24,633 bases of DNA from Bacteroidales bacterium (lineage in GTDB: Bacteria > Bacteroidota > Bacteroidia > Bacteroidales > WCHB1-69). A program made the position numbers and the translations under genes. Positions 1-7,505 of the stretch are shown here, one piece after another (within the stretch, counting starts at the first letter, position 1; every line of letters begins with the position of its first letter). Where the stretch lies: contig JAEERB010000018.1 in the NCBI GenBank assembly GCA_016285615.1, forward strand, positions 1 through 24,633. The letters are read 5' to 3'. The notes beneath the pieces are model-generated. The model was not told the origin of the DNA. It saw nothing but the letters and a program-made list of their open reading frames with translations, and ran no database searches.

Positions 1-1
1 G

Positions 2-751
2 GCAATGCCACAAAAGGGATGTATTCGCGGAAATCATTCAAACGAATCCGTTTCCTGGGATGAATTTCTAGATAATTATTCATTTTGTATAAAAGGTACT
101 GTGGATAATGTGCGGACAGTTGACCATTATGAAGTATATAGAAACGATGAAAATATTGCCACTACAACCAACACCACGGCGCAAGACAATTTAAGTGACG
201 ATGGTACATTCACTTACACCGTGACTGCCTACTGGAGTAATGGCTGCACCGCTTCGGCGCAGAAACAATACACCAAGGAGGATAGTGGTACAGAGATTGA
301 AATAGACAATGCTATTTCTGCCTCTGGAGAAATGGGCGGATTGAATAGCAACCTTGATTTTGTAGATGAGGCTGGAGGTATCTCTTCTTATCCACGTCTA
401 AGCGTAGCAGGCGAACTGCTTTATTATTCTCCGAGTGTTAGTACAGACAACGTGGAAACAAGTGGCACTTCGGCTACCGTACATGGCAATGTTCTGTTCA
501 ATGGCTGGTGTGACACAGTGACGGAAAAAGGATTCCAAATTTGGAGAAGTAGCGGCAGCAGAACAACACAGAAGGTCGCATTCAATCAGCCGTTTGTACA
601 TTGCGAAAATCCGTGTAACGACAACAAATTCACCTATTCCTTCACTGGTTTGACACCCAACACCACCTATTACGTGCGGGCTTATGCCATCAATAGCATG
701 GGAAAAACATACGGGGAGGAAATAAGTTTTACGACGACCAATCTTCCCTAA
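2..751 (+). CDS. Fn3-domain secreted/surface protein, C-terminal part (5' end outside window)
   Basis: The frame is open to the left edge of the window, so this is probably the C-terminal part of a longer protein; the first Met is at base 5 but no signal peptide follows it. Two beta-sandwich regions can be seen. The first, about residues 30-90, has the HYEVYRNDENIA and FTYTVTAYWSNGC strands of a fibronectin type III fold. The second, about residues 145-246, ends in the typical Bacteroidota Fn3 signature (NTTYYVRAYAINSMG, then YGEEISFTTT). There is no type IX sorting domain and the protein stops right after the last strand, so surface anchoring, if present, is N-terminal (for example a lipoprotein signal). 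Substrate or partner is unknown; such proteins often bind glycans or form surface fibres. It converges with the TIGR04076 gene. Confidence 0.75.
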   Translation, partial: AMPQKGCIRGNHSNESVSWDEFLDNYSFCIKGTVDNVRTVDHYEVYRNDENIATTTNTTAQDNLSDDGTFTYTVTAYWSNGCTASAQKQYTKEDSGTEIEIDNAISASGEMGGLNSNLDFVDEAGGISSYPRLSVAGELLYYSPSVSTDNVETSGTSATVHGNVLFNGWCDTVTEKGFQIWRSSGSRTTQKVAFNQPFVHCENPCNDNKFTYSFTGLTPNTTYYVRAYAINSMGKTYGEEISFTTTNLP

Positions 752-765
752 CGACTATTGGTCGT
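734..765. terminator. Hairpin between convergent genes
   Basis: The 9-bp inverted repeat ACGACCAAT / ATTGGTCGT (734-742 and 757-765) has a 14-nt loop that contains the stop codon of the Fn3 gene. It lies between two converging genes, so it could end transcription from both sides. Neither side has a clean U-tract, so the terminator role is an inference. Confidence 0.45.
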
Positions 766-774
766 ACAACACTG

Positions 775-1095
775 TTAAATCACACTATCTTTATCATTTA
801 TCGCTTCCAGCAAAAAGCTTACTGGGCGGAAGCCGTCGTTGCAGGAAATCATCGCCGAATGAGGATTTTTCATCCAGCCGTCGTAGAAGTTGCCGCCGCC
901 GGCTGCCAATGTTTCCACAAAAGTGCGCATACTCTCCCACGCACTCTCACACAGACCCTCGGGCCTCTCACCGTGTTGCGACACAAACACTTGCCCTTCC
1001 TGCACATCACAAGCATGCTCAATCGGATTCTCATACTGCTGTATCAAATCCTGATGGCACACTTTGCGAATGACGGTAATCTTCACTTTGGGCAT
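775..1095 (-). CDS. TIGR04076 family protein (function unknown)
   Basis: This 106-aa protein matches the pattern of the TIGR04076 family of small uncharacterised proteins. It starts MPKVKITVIRKVC, has the EEGQ-like VQEGQVFV segment, then PEGLCESAW, and ends with a CNDGFRPVSFLLE strand. Four cysteines (13, 29, 49, 85) are spread along the chain and could bind a metal or form disulfides, although no signal peptide is visible. It begins 3 nt after the DUF1846 gene stop, so the two genes are almost certainly co-transcribed, with this one second. No function is established for the family. Family assignment is from memory of its conserved segments. Confidence 0.7.
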   Translation of the reverse strand: MPKVKITVIRKVCHQDLIQQYENPIEHACDVQEGQVFVSQHGERPEGLCESAWESMRTFVETLAAGGGNFYDGWMKNPHSAMISCNDGFRPVSFLLEAINDKDSVI

Positions 1096-1098
1096 AGC

Positions 1099-2565
1099 TT
1101 ACTTTTTTCTAACGGGGTCGCTGGTCAAGCCGATGCCGAGCTTCTTGAAGATCTTCTGGTCTATTTCGCTCAACATCACAGTGGTATGCACTTGACAATC
1201 GGCCAATTGCGGCAGACAGTCGAGCGCTTTGCGGCAGTTGTCATCGTTCAGACTGAGCATTGAGAGAGCCACCAGCACTTCATCGGTATGCAGACGCGGA
1301 TTGTTGCCATGCAAATACGATACTTTCGTCTTCTGAATAGGCTCTATCATCTCCTGCGGAATCAGTTTCACATCGTGGTCAATGCCAGCCAGATACTTGG
1401 TAGCATTGAGCAGCAGGGCGGCACTAGGACCGAGCAACGCACTCGACTTGGCGGTGATGATGGTGCCGTCGGCCAGTTCGATAGCGGCAGAAGGAACACC
1501 CGACTGCTCTTTGCGCTCACGAGCGGCCACCACCGTCTTGCGGGTTTCGGGCATAACCTTAGCCTGCTTCATTAGCAAAGCAATCTTATTTACTTCATTT
1601 TCAGTCGATTTTCCCGTAACCACACCACACAGGGCCGTAAAGTACCGGCGAATAATCTCAGCGCGCGAAGCCTCACAGCAGACCTCATCATCCGAGATGC
1701 AGAATCCCGCCATATTAACGCCCATGTCGGTTGGCGACTTATACGGATTCTCGCCATAGATGCCTTCAAAAATGGCATTCAGCACAGGAAATATCTCAAT
1801 ATCACGATTATAGTTGACGGCCGTCTTGTTGTACGCCTCCAAATGGAAGGGGTCGATCATGTTCACATCGTTCAGGTCGGCGGTAGCGGCTTCGTATGCC
1901 AAATTCACCGGATGTTTCAAGGGAATGCTCCAGATGGGGAATGTCTCGAACTTGGCATAGCCAGCCTTTACACCACGCTTATTCTCTTGATAGAGCTGAC
2001 TGAGGCAGACGGCCATCTTGCCGCTACCAGGTCCCGGAGCGGTGACCACTACCAGCGGACGCGAGGTTTCCACATACTCATTGCGGCCAAAACCATCGTC
2101 AGAATCTATCAAGTCCACATTGGTAGGATAACCCTCAATCAGATAGTGGTAATAGACAGAAATGCCCATCCGTTCCAGACGTTCGCGGTAGGCCTTGGCA
2201 CTAGCCTGGCCGTTGTAATGGGTGATCACCACCGAGCCGAAGAAAAGGCCGCGATTGATGAACACTTCGCGCAAACGGAGCACATCCTCATCATAAGTTA
2301 TGCCCAAATCGCCGCGCATCTTGTTGGTTTCAATATCCACCGCACTGATGACAATCACGATTTCGGCATCGTCTTTCAGTTGCATCAGCATCCGCAGTTT
2401 ACTGTCGGGCTGAAATCCAGGTAGCACGCGGCTGGCATGGAAATCATCAAACAGCTTGCCGCCGAACTCCAAATACAACTTATCGCCAAAGTGAGTAATG
2501 CGTTCCTTAATATGTTCCGATTGGATTTTCAGATACATATCATTATTGAAACCTAGTTTTTTCAT
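1099..2565 (-). CDS. DUF1846 (UPF0371) family protein
   Basis: This 488-aa cytosolic protein has the length and pattern of the DUF1846/UPF0371 family, which is known from structural genomics but has no agreed function. The N-terminal part (about 1-170) contains KLYLEFGGKLFDDFHASRVLPG and an ISAVDIE segment. A glycine-rich loop, APGPGSGKMAV, at residues 176-186 resembles a P-loop and suggests nucleotide or phosphate binding. The following KAGYAKFETFPIWSIPLKHP region is typical of the family. The start ATG lies 28 nt after a TAAATTTG promoter element. The gene is divergent from the ATP-grasp gene and leads a two-gene unit with the TIGR04076 gene. Family call is confident; activity is unknown. 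Confidence 0.88.
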   Translation of the reverse strand: MKKLGFNNDMYLKIQSEHIKERITHFGDKLYLEFGGKLFDDFHASRVLPGFQPDSKLRMLMQLKDDAEIVIVISAVDIETNKMRGDLGITYDEDVLRLREVFINRGLFFGSVVITHYNGQASAKAYRERLERMGISVYYHYLIEGYPTNVDLIDSDDGFGRNEYVETSRPLVVVTAPGPGSGKMAVCLSQLYQENKRGVKAGYAKFETFPIWSIPLKHPVNLAYEAATADLNDVNMIDPFHLEAYNKTAVNYNRDIEIFPVLNAIFEGIYGENPYKSPTDMGVNMAGFCISDDEVCCEASRAEIIRRYFTALCGVVTGKSTENEVNKIALLMKQAKVMPETRKTVVAARERKEQSGVPSAAIELADGTIITAKSSALLGPSAALLLNATKYLAGIDHDVKLIPQEMIEPIQKTKVSYLHGNNPRLHTDEVLVALSMLSLNDDNCRKALDCLPQLADCQVHTTVMLSEIDQKIFKKLGIGLTSDPVRKK

Positions 2566-2593
2566 ATCATCAATTTTTTGAACTAAGGAAAGG

Positions 2594-2601
2594 CAAATTT
2601 A
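2594..2601 (-). promoter_or_regulatory. Bacteroidota-type -7 element for DUF1846 gene
   Basis: The minus strand reads TAAATTTG, matching TAnnTTTG, 28 nt before the DUF1846 start codon. No TTG is found at the usual -33 spacing. Confidence 0.55.
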
Positions 2602-2609
2602 CTTTTTTT

Positions 2610-2629
2610 ATCACTCAAAACTGGGTGAT
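2610..2629. other. Hairpin with T-tract in divergent intergenic region
   Basis: ATCACTC and GGGTGAT (2610-2616 and 2623-2629) can pair, with one G-U pair and a 6-nt loop, and T-runs flank both sides. On the plus strand it looks like a small intrinsic terminator, but no plus-strand gene ends here. It lies just upstream of the DUF1846 promoter and could instead be a regulatory site. Confidence 0.35.
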
Positions 2630-2721
2630 TTTTTCACTTTTTATGAACATCAAAATGTAATGGCGGCCAATGCCCTTATAAGAATCTTTGACAAACCATC
2701 GGAGTGCGCAGAAATTTATCA

Positions 2722-2729
2722 TATCTTTG
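2722..2729 (+). promoter_or_regulatory. Bacteroidota-type -7 element for ATP-grasp gene
   Basis: TATCTTTG matches TAnnTTTG exactly and lies 60 nt before the ATP-grasp start, leaving an A-rich leader. No TTG at -33 spacing was found. Confidence 0.55.
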
Positions 2730-2789
2730 CAGAAGTAAATTAAAAACAACAACTATTTGAATATTAACTATTTAAGATAAATTTACATT

Positions 2790-3944
2790 ATGCTCATTCT
2801 CGAAAAACCATACGTATCAGAAACATTAGTCAAGACCGCAATAGCCAAGGACCTTCCCGTATTACGAAATGCCATGTCGGAGAAGATGGTCGAAGCCGGC
2901 TATGCACTTCATCTATATAACGATGCAGAATTCATCGAGGCCTACAAGCAACGCAAACGCCTTTATACCATGTCGGAAAATGCATTAGGATGGCTCGTTA
3001 ACCATCTGCCCGACAAAGAATTACTGGACAAGATAGCCTTGTTAAAAGACAAAGCCACCTTCCGACGCATTTGCAGCGATATGTATCCCGACTTCTTCTT
3101 CTGCGAGGAAGAGATTATCAAACTGGACAAGATCGACGCCAACAAACTGCAATTCCCGCTGGTGTTGAAGCCGTCAGTGGGATTTCTGAGCGCTGGCGTG
3201 CATGTGGTGCACAATGCCGACGAGTGGAATGCTGCCATCAGCGATATCCAACGCAACTTCCACAAGGTTAGCACCCAATTCCCCGAGTTTGTCATTGGCA
3301 CCCAGAAGTTCCTGATTGAAGAGTACATCCGTGGCGAAGAATACGCCGTGGACACCTACTTTGACGAAAACGGCAATCCCGTTATTCTCAATATTTTCCA
3401 CCATCGTTTTGCCAACGAATCCGACACTTCCGATCGACTCTACTGCTCGAGTCGCAGCTTGTACGACCAGTACGAGGAGCCTTTCATGAACTTCCTTGTG
3501 AAGCTCAACAAAGTGCTGCAACTGCACGACTTTCCGATGCACATCGAGTTCCGCTACGATGGCAAAAAGGCTATTCCTATCGAAATCAACCCCTTACGAT
3601 TTGCAGGTTTCTGTCTCAACGAGCTACAGACCCACATCAGTGGCGTGCATCCCATTGTAGCCTACCTCGAAAACATCCACCTCAGCAAGGAGGAGATGTG
3701 GCAAGGCAAGGAGAAAGACACTTACAGTTTCCTCGTGTTGGAACGCCCTGCCGACGCCGCTGCCGAAGAGCACTTCAACGAAAAGAAATTCCGCGAAAGA
3801 ATGATGGATGTGCTGGAACTGCGCCCGTTAGCCGACCCGACAGTGGGTGTCGCCGCCACGGCATTCATCCGCACCGATGACGCACACCGCGAAGAACTGG
3901 AGCACATTCTGCATCTGGATATGCACGAATACATGACACGATAA
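2790..3944 (+). CDS. ATP-grasp domain ligase, substrate unknown
   Basis: This 384-aa cytosolic protein has the parts of an ATP-grasp enzyme, which joins a carboxylate to an amine or thiol through an acyl-phosphate. The ATP-binding strand and loop are at about residues 120-140 (FPLVLKPSVGFLSAGVHVV). The purine-clamp region follows at about 170-190 (FLIEEYIRGEEYAVDTYF). The metal-binding strand FPMHIEFRYDGKKAIPIEIN with NPLRFAGF is near residues 250-275; its Glu and Asn are the expected metal ligands. The final 100 residues look like a ligase C-terminal subdomain. The gene stands alone between a divergent DUF1846 gene and a convergent dtd gene, so context does not name the substrate. Amino-acid or peptide ligation is plausible but unproven. 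Confidence 0.85.
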   Translation: MLILEKPYVSETLVKTAIAKDLPVLRNAMSEKMVEAGYALHLYNDAEFIEAYKQRKRLYTMSENALGWLVNHLPDKELLDKIALLKDKATFRRICSDMYPDFFFCEEEIIKLDKIDANKLQFPLVLKPSVGFLSAGVHVVHNADEWNAAISDIQRNFHKVSTQFPEFVIGTQKFLIEEYIRGEEYAVDTYFDENGNPVILNIFHHRFANESDTSDRLYCSSRSLYDQYEEPFMNFLVKLNKVLQLHDFPMHIEFRYDGKKAIPIEINPLRFAGFCLNELQTHISGVHPIVAYLENIHLSKEEMWQGKEKDTYSFLVLERPADAAAEEHFNEKKFRERMMDVLELRPLADPTVGVAATAFIRTDDAHREELEHILHLDMHEYMTR

Positions 3945-3976
3945 TGTCGTAAGGGCCAATCATCCTTCGCCCTACA

Positions 3977-4429
3977 TTACACAGGATTTCTCGAATCGAT
4001 GACGATGGTCACGGGGCCATCGTTGGTGAGCGCTACCTGCATATAGGCACCAAACACGCCCTTTCCAACGGGGCGGCCACATTCCTGCGACAAGAGCTCG
4101 CAATATTTCTCGTACAGCGGCACGGCAGTTTCATGGCCGGCAGCATGGATATACGCCGGACGATTGCCCTTCTTAGTGGAGGCCAGTAATGTGAACTGCG
4201 ACACTGCTAACAGCTCGCCGCCCACATCCTTTACCGACAGGTTCATCACGCCGTTGGCATCATCAAAGATACGCATGTTAGCAGTTTTAGCCGCCAGCCA
4301 CACAGCATCTTTCTCTGTATCACCGACTTCCACGCCCACCAGTATCAGCAGGCCGTTGCCAATTTGTGAAACCATCTCTCCTTCAACGGTTACCGAAGCA
4401 TTCTTGACGCGTTGGATGACCAATTTCAT
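3977..4429 (-). CDS. dtd: D-aminoacyl-tRNA deacylase
   Basis: DTD hydrolyses D-amino acids (and glycine mischarged on tRNA-Ala) from tRNA, a chiral proofreading step in the cytosol. The 150-aa length is standard. It begins [17 protein letters not shown], has the catalytic SQFTL motif at residues 77-81, and has the NDGPVT motif at 136-141 that supplies the cis Gly-Pro used for chiral selection. The homodimer does not need a partner. The start ATG lies one base after the stop of the metallophosphoesterase gene, so the two are translated from one message. Identification is strong. Confidence 0.97.
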   Translation of the reverse strand: MKLVIQRVKNASVTVEGEMVSQIGNGLLILVGVEVGDTEKDAVWLAAKTANMRIFDDANGVMNLSVKDVGGELLAVSQFTLLASTKKGNRPAYIHAAGHETAVPLYEKYCELLSQECGRPVGKGVFGAYMQVALTNDGPVTIVIDSRNPV

Positions 4430-4430
4430 A

Positions 4431-5420
4431 TTATTCTTTGTGTTTTAAGGTTATCACAGTAATTTCTTGTGGTGCGCCGATGCGGAACGGCACCGTACAG
4501 CCGAGGCCAGTATTGACGTACAGCGACTGGTCGCCTTGCGTGTAGAGGCCGTCACTTTCGGGGTAGATCCAGCGGGCGGGCGTCCAGCCAAAGATGCGGA
4601 ATTGGGCGGCGTGCGTGTGTCCCGAAAGCGTCAGCGGGATATCCTTACCCAGCACCTCGCCACGCCAATGTGTCGGGTCGTGGGTCAGCAGAATGCGGAA
4701 GCCCGAAGTGCCCGACATAGCATCGTCCAAGCGGCCTCGTTTAATGGGACTGATACCATTGCCACTGCAGCTGTGATTCTCGCAGCCGATGACCGACAAG
4801 GTGTCGTTGCCGCGAACAATCTGCGCCGACTCGTTGAGCAGCAACTGCCAGCCCAGGCTGTCGCGCTCAAGGCTAATGAGTTGGTCCACCGACTTTTGTT
4901 TTTGGGCTGCGGAAAATTCGCGCACATAGGTTGCATAATCGTGATTGCCCAAAACCGCAAAAATGCCATCTTTAGCCTTAAGCAACTGTAACACATTTAT
5001 ATACGGATGCAATTCATCGGCAGTGAAGGAAACCATATCACCCGTAAAGCAGACCATATCTGGTTGCAGTGTATTGATCTTATCCTCAACACGTTGCAAA
5101 TTTGCCGGATTCTGCTTGAACGAAGAGACATGGAGGTCGGAGATATGCACCAGGCGATAGCCGTCGAACGAGGCGGGCATGTCATGATGTTCAAAAGTCA
5201 CCTCTTTGACCACTTGACGGTAGCGGCCCACAAAATAGCCGTAAGCGAGCAAGAGCAGACACAGCACCACGAGGGCAAGCGCCGAATAGCCGAACCAGCG
5301 GTAGGGCACAGCAACATGCGCTATTTTGCCAACCACCCACACAATCGCAAACAACAAATGCGGCACCAATGCCAGCACGAGGCAAAGGAAAACTGCAGAT
5401 AGAATCAAGAACAGAACCAT
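4431..5420 (-). CDS. Membrane-anchored metallophosphoesterase
   Basis: This 329-aa protein has two N-terminal hydrophobic segments (about 1-30 and 45-65) followed by a calcineurin-type phosphoesterase domain. All dinuclear metal-site motifs are present: DLH at 95-97, GDM at 127-129, GNHD at 158-161, LTHDP near 245-249, and GHTH at 267-270. The family (YkuE/YaeI-like) includes enzymes that act on phosphorylated lipids such as UDP-diacylglucosamine, but the substrate here cannot be named from sequence. The catalytic domain would sit at the membrane surface. It heads a unit with dtd and is driven from a promoter embedded next to the preceding terminator. The short leader (about 20 nt between the -7 box and ATG) supports this start. 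Confidence 0.9.
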   Translation of the reverse strand: MVLFLILSAVFLCLVLALVPHLLFAIVWVVGKIAHVAVPYRWFGYSALALVVLCLLLLAYGYFVGRYRQVVKEVTFEHHDMPASFDGYRLVHISDLHVSSFKQNPANLQRVEDKINTLQPDMVCFTGDMVSFTADELHPYINVLQLLKAKDGIFAVLGNHDYATYVREFSAAQKQKSVDQLISLERDSLGWQLLLNESAQIVRGNDTLSVIGCENHSCSGNGISPIKRGRLDDAMSGTSGFRILLTHDPTHWRGEVLGKDIPLTLSGHTHAAQFRIFGWTPARWIYPESDGLYTQGDQSLYVNTGLGCTVPFRIGAPQEITVITLKHKE

Positions 5421-5439
5421 ACGGACATTTTTGAGGTTG

Positions 5440-5447
5440 CAAATATA
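5440..5447 (-). promoter_or_regulatory. -7 element for metallophosphoesterase-dtd unit
   Basis: The minus strand reads TATATTTG, an exact TAnnTTTG match, 19-20 nt before the metallophosphoesterase ATG. It directly follows, and partly shares, the T-tract of the upstream gene's terminator. Confidence 0.55.
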
Positions 5448-5480
5448 AAAAAATGTGGGGATGTCATTAGCATCCCCACA
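5441..5480 (-). terminator. Rho-independent terminator of the lipoprotein gene
   Basis: A perfect 10-bp stem TGTGGGGATG / CATCCCCACA (5454-5463 and 5471-5480) with a 7-nt loop is followed on the minus strand by seven T residues and then TATATTT. It lies downstream of the lipoprotein gene and just ahead of the metallophosphoesterase start. It is the clearest intrinsic terminator on the minus strand in the window. Confidence 0.85.
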
Positions 5481-5494
5481 AATATATGTTTTCC

Positions 5495-5522
5495 GTAGGT
5501 GCGTAGTGCGCTACGCACCTAC
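5495..5522. repeat. Perfect 12-bp palindrome (REP-like)
   Basis: GTAGGTGCGTAG / CTACGCACCTAC (5495-5506 and 5511-5522) with a TGCG tetraloop. It lies 13 nt past the lipoprotein stop and 14 nt before the stem of the proper terminator. The strong GC-rich stem has no long U-tract, so it looks more like a repetitive palindrome or RNA-stabilising 3' hairpin than a second terminator. A related, degenerate palindrome lies at 9515-9542. Confidence 0.7.
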
Positions 5523-5535
5523 ACTATTCGAACAA

Positions 5536-7044
5536 TTACGGAAGAACTTCAAGCACTTGACCGTCTTCGTATTCTACGCCTTTATACATACCGCCGCTTG
5601 CAACGAACACATTGCCGCTTGCACAGGTGGCAAAGGTGATGTTGCCATGAGCGATATTGGTCAGAACCTCAATACCATCAAGGGCAATACCATAGTGGCG
5701 GCTCTTGCTGAATGAGCAGTTGGTCATCGTGAGACGGGAATCATTCCAAATTGACATATCAGCAGCATAGAACTCATCGCCATCGCTGCCACCGCCCGAC
5801 ACTTGGCAATAGCGCATTACCGAAGCCTCTTTGGTGCTCTTGTAGCGAATGCCCTTCCAATAAGCGGCCTCATCCTCCAAGCCACGGAAAATGATAGGCT
5901 CTGCAGCCGTACCTTCGGCAATGATGGACGCATCCTCTGAAACTTCAAATTCTTGATTAGCAGCAAATAAGAACACACAACCTGCCTGAATGGTAACCTT
6001 GTAAGCCCCCTCCAACCTGAGACCGTCATTAAAGAAATAAGGAATAGGCATTTTTACGATGGTTACATGATCTTGATTATCCAAAGATACGCGATTGAAG
6101 AAAATTTGATTCTTACCATTGTTGGTAAAGGTGTTGTTGGCATTCAGACTCAACAAACCAACACCATAATCAATAACCAATGGATAAGAGGTACAATTCT
6201 TAATCGTATTGTTTTCAAAAGCAAGGAATTTACTATCGTAATCCAAGCTAATACCAGAACCTAACGAACCATCGATGGTGCAGTGTTTCATCGAAACCCA
6301 AGCACTACTTAGATCAACTACACCATCCCACATATAGTCATTAGAGCCACCACGCAGAAATTCAACATACTCCCAAACATTGTCGTTACGTTTGGAACTG
6401 ATAGAAACACGACCCCATGAGCCATTGTTGGGATTGTTGGTAGGTCCTACAAATTGGATGGGCTTATCGGCGGTGCCCACCATACGCAGACCAGCGTTCT
6501 CACCAACATCCATGCGGCCATTCACACCCGTAAACATAATGGTTACACCGGGTTCAATAGTCAGCAGAGCGTTGCCTTCAATGTAAACCACATCATCGAT
6601 AATATAATCCACGGGCAGACCGAGGTCTTTCCAAGTGGTGTTGGCACTGATATTTTCATCAATATGGGTAGGATCGCCACCAGGGCCAGGGCCTACGCCG
6701 CCAACGGTAACAGTTACCACATAAGTTGCTTTTGTACCATCTTCAGCCGTTACAACATAAGATACTGCGTTGGTGAAGTTTTGAGCCACACCGCTACCAG
6801 GTTCTACCACTGCATCATCAGAAACCACGATGCTGGGCACGAGGCTGGTCACGTCGGTACCTTCGGGAACATCCACGGTGATGGTTTTCAACGTTTCGTT
6901 AATAACACCCTGCGCATAAGGCGTGGTGATGACGAACGACTTGATTTGCTTTTCGCTGCTTAATTTATTAAAAAAGCAGGAAGAGAACACGAACATGCCT
7001 AAAAGGCACATCATGCTGATTGACAAAAATTTTTTCATAGACAT
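5536..7044 (-). CDS. Lipoprotein with N-terminal beta-sandwich domain and beta-helix
   Basis: This 502-aa exported protein begins with a lipoprotein signal: MKKFLSISMMCLLGMFVFSSC, written here with the Met at codon 3, and the lipobox FSSC with Cys23 to be acylated. Residues after the Cys are FFNK and not acidic, so a clear Bacteroidota surface-export signal is missing and a periplasmic-facing location is possible. Residues about 33-112 form a DUF5018/cadherin-like domain, ending SYVVTAEDGTKATYVVTVTV. A glycine/proline linker (GGVGPGPGGDP) leads to about 370 residues with the spaced short strands of a right-handed parallel beta-helix (ITIEPGVTI-like ladders and asparagine-rich turns). Such folds often bind or cut polysaccharides, but no catalytic residues are recognised. 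It has its own promoter and terminator, so it is a single-gene unit. Confidence 0.82.
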   Translation of the reverse strand: MSMKKFLSISMMCLLGMFVFSSCFFNKLSSEKQIKSFVITTPYAQGVINETLKTITVDVPEGTDVTSLVPSIVVSDDAVVEPGSGVAQNFTNAVSYVVTAEDGTKATYVVTVTVGGVGPGPGGDPTHIDENISANTTWKDLGLPVDYIIDDVVYIEGNALLTIEPGVTIMFTGVNGRMDVGENAGLRMVGTADKPIQFVGPTNNPNNGSWGRVSISSKRNDNVWEYVEFLRGGSNDYMWDGVVDLSSAWVSMKHCTIDGSLGSGISLDYDSKFLAFENNTIKNCTSYPLVIDYGVGLLSLNANNTFTNNGKNQIFFNRVSLDNQDHVTIVKMPIPYFFNDGLRLEGAYKVTIQAGCVFLFAANQEFEVSEDASIIAEGTAAEPIIFRGLEDEAAYWKGIRYKSTKEASVMRYCQVSGGGSDGDEFYAADMSIWNDSRLTMTNCSFSKSRHYGIALDGIEVLTNIAHGNITFATCASGNVFVASGGMYKGVEYEDGQVLEVLP

Positions 7045-7085
7045 TATATTTAATGATTAAAGATGAACTCTCTCAATTGATACTG

Positions 7086-7113
7086 CAAATTTATAAAAAA
7101 TATACAATATCAA
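7086..7113 (-). promoter_or_regulatory. Promoter of the lipoprotein gene
   Basis: On the minus strand TTG (7111-7113) is separated by 17 nt from TAAATTTG (7086-7093). Both the -33 and -7 elements of the Bacteroidota consensus are therefore present, 41 nt before the lipoprotein start. Confidence 0.65.
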
Positions 7114-7131
7114 TATCTTAAAAAAAGAAAA

Positions 7132-7473
7132 TTATTTTCTAATGAAATGCGGCATCTCTTCAGGAAGCACCAATGAAAGCTCGATGTAGCCCTTAAATTC
7201 GCCATTTTCGAACCACGGCGACTGATAAATCAACTTCTTTTGTCCCTCTTTTTCAATCGTATAGGCATTCACATTGTGATTCTCGAGCATGGCGCGTATT
7301 TTCTTCTGGGCATGCTCAGGGTGGCAGTCGAGCATAGAGTGGCCAATCAGGTTACCACCGCCATGGCGGGCGAATGTGGCAGCCGATTTATCATTCATTT
7401 CCAATAAAATACCATTTTCATCGCAAATGGTTACAGCGAAAGGTGTCTCCTTAAAATAGTCGATTTTACTCAT
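7132..7473 (-). CDS. Small single-domain PAS protein
   Basis: This small cytosolic protein is essentially one PAS domain: FAVTICDENGILLEMNDKSA, then a helix and the GHSMLDCHPEHAQKKI segment, and closing strands LIYQSPWFENGEFKGYIELS. No output domain is attached, so it may sense a ligand or cofactor for a partner. I chose the ATG at 7471-7473 (113 aa). The longer frame starts at a TTG eight codons earlier, which is less likely. The gene follows dnaG with a 32-nt gap on the same strand and may be co-transcribed with it. His and Cys in DCHPEH could bind a metal or haem, but this is a guess. Function is unknown. Confidence 0.78.
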   Translation of the reverse strand: MSKIDYFKETPFAVTICDENGILLEMNDKSAATFARHGGGNLIGHSMLDCHPEHAQKKIRAMLENHNVNAYTIEKEGQKKLIYQSPWFENGEFKGYIELSLVLPEEMPHFIRK

Positions 7474-7505
7474 GGTTTCGTTTTTATAATTATTCAAAAA
7501 GGTGA

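Noticed and set aside
3945..3976. Hairpin between the convergent ATP-grasp and dtd genes
   Set aside because: AGGGC/GCCCT pairing needs a bulge and there is no T-tract; too weak to call a terminator.
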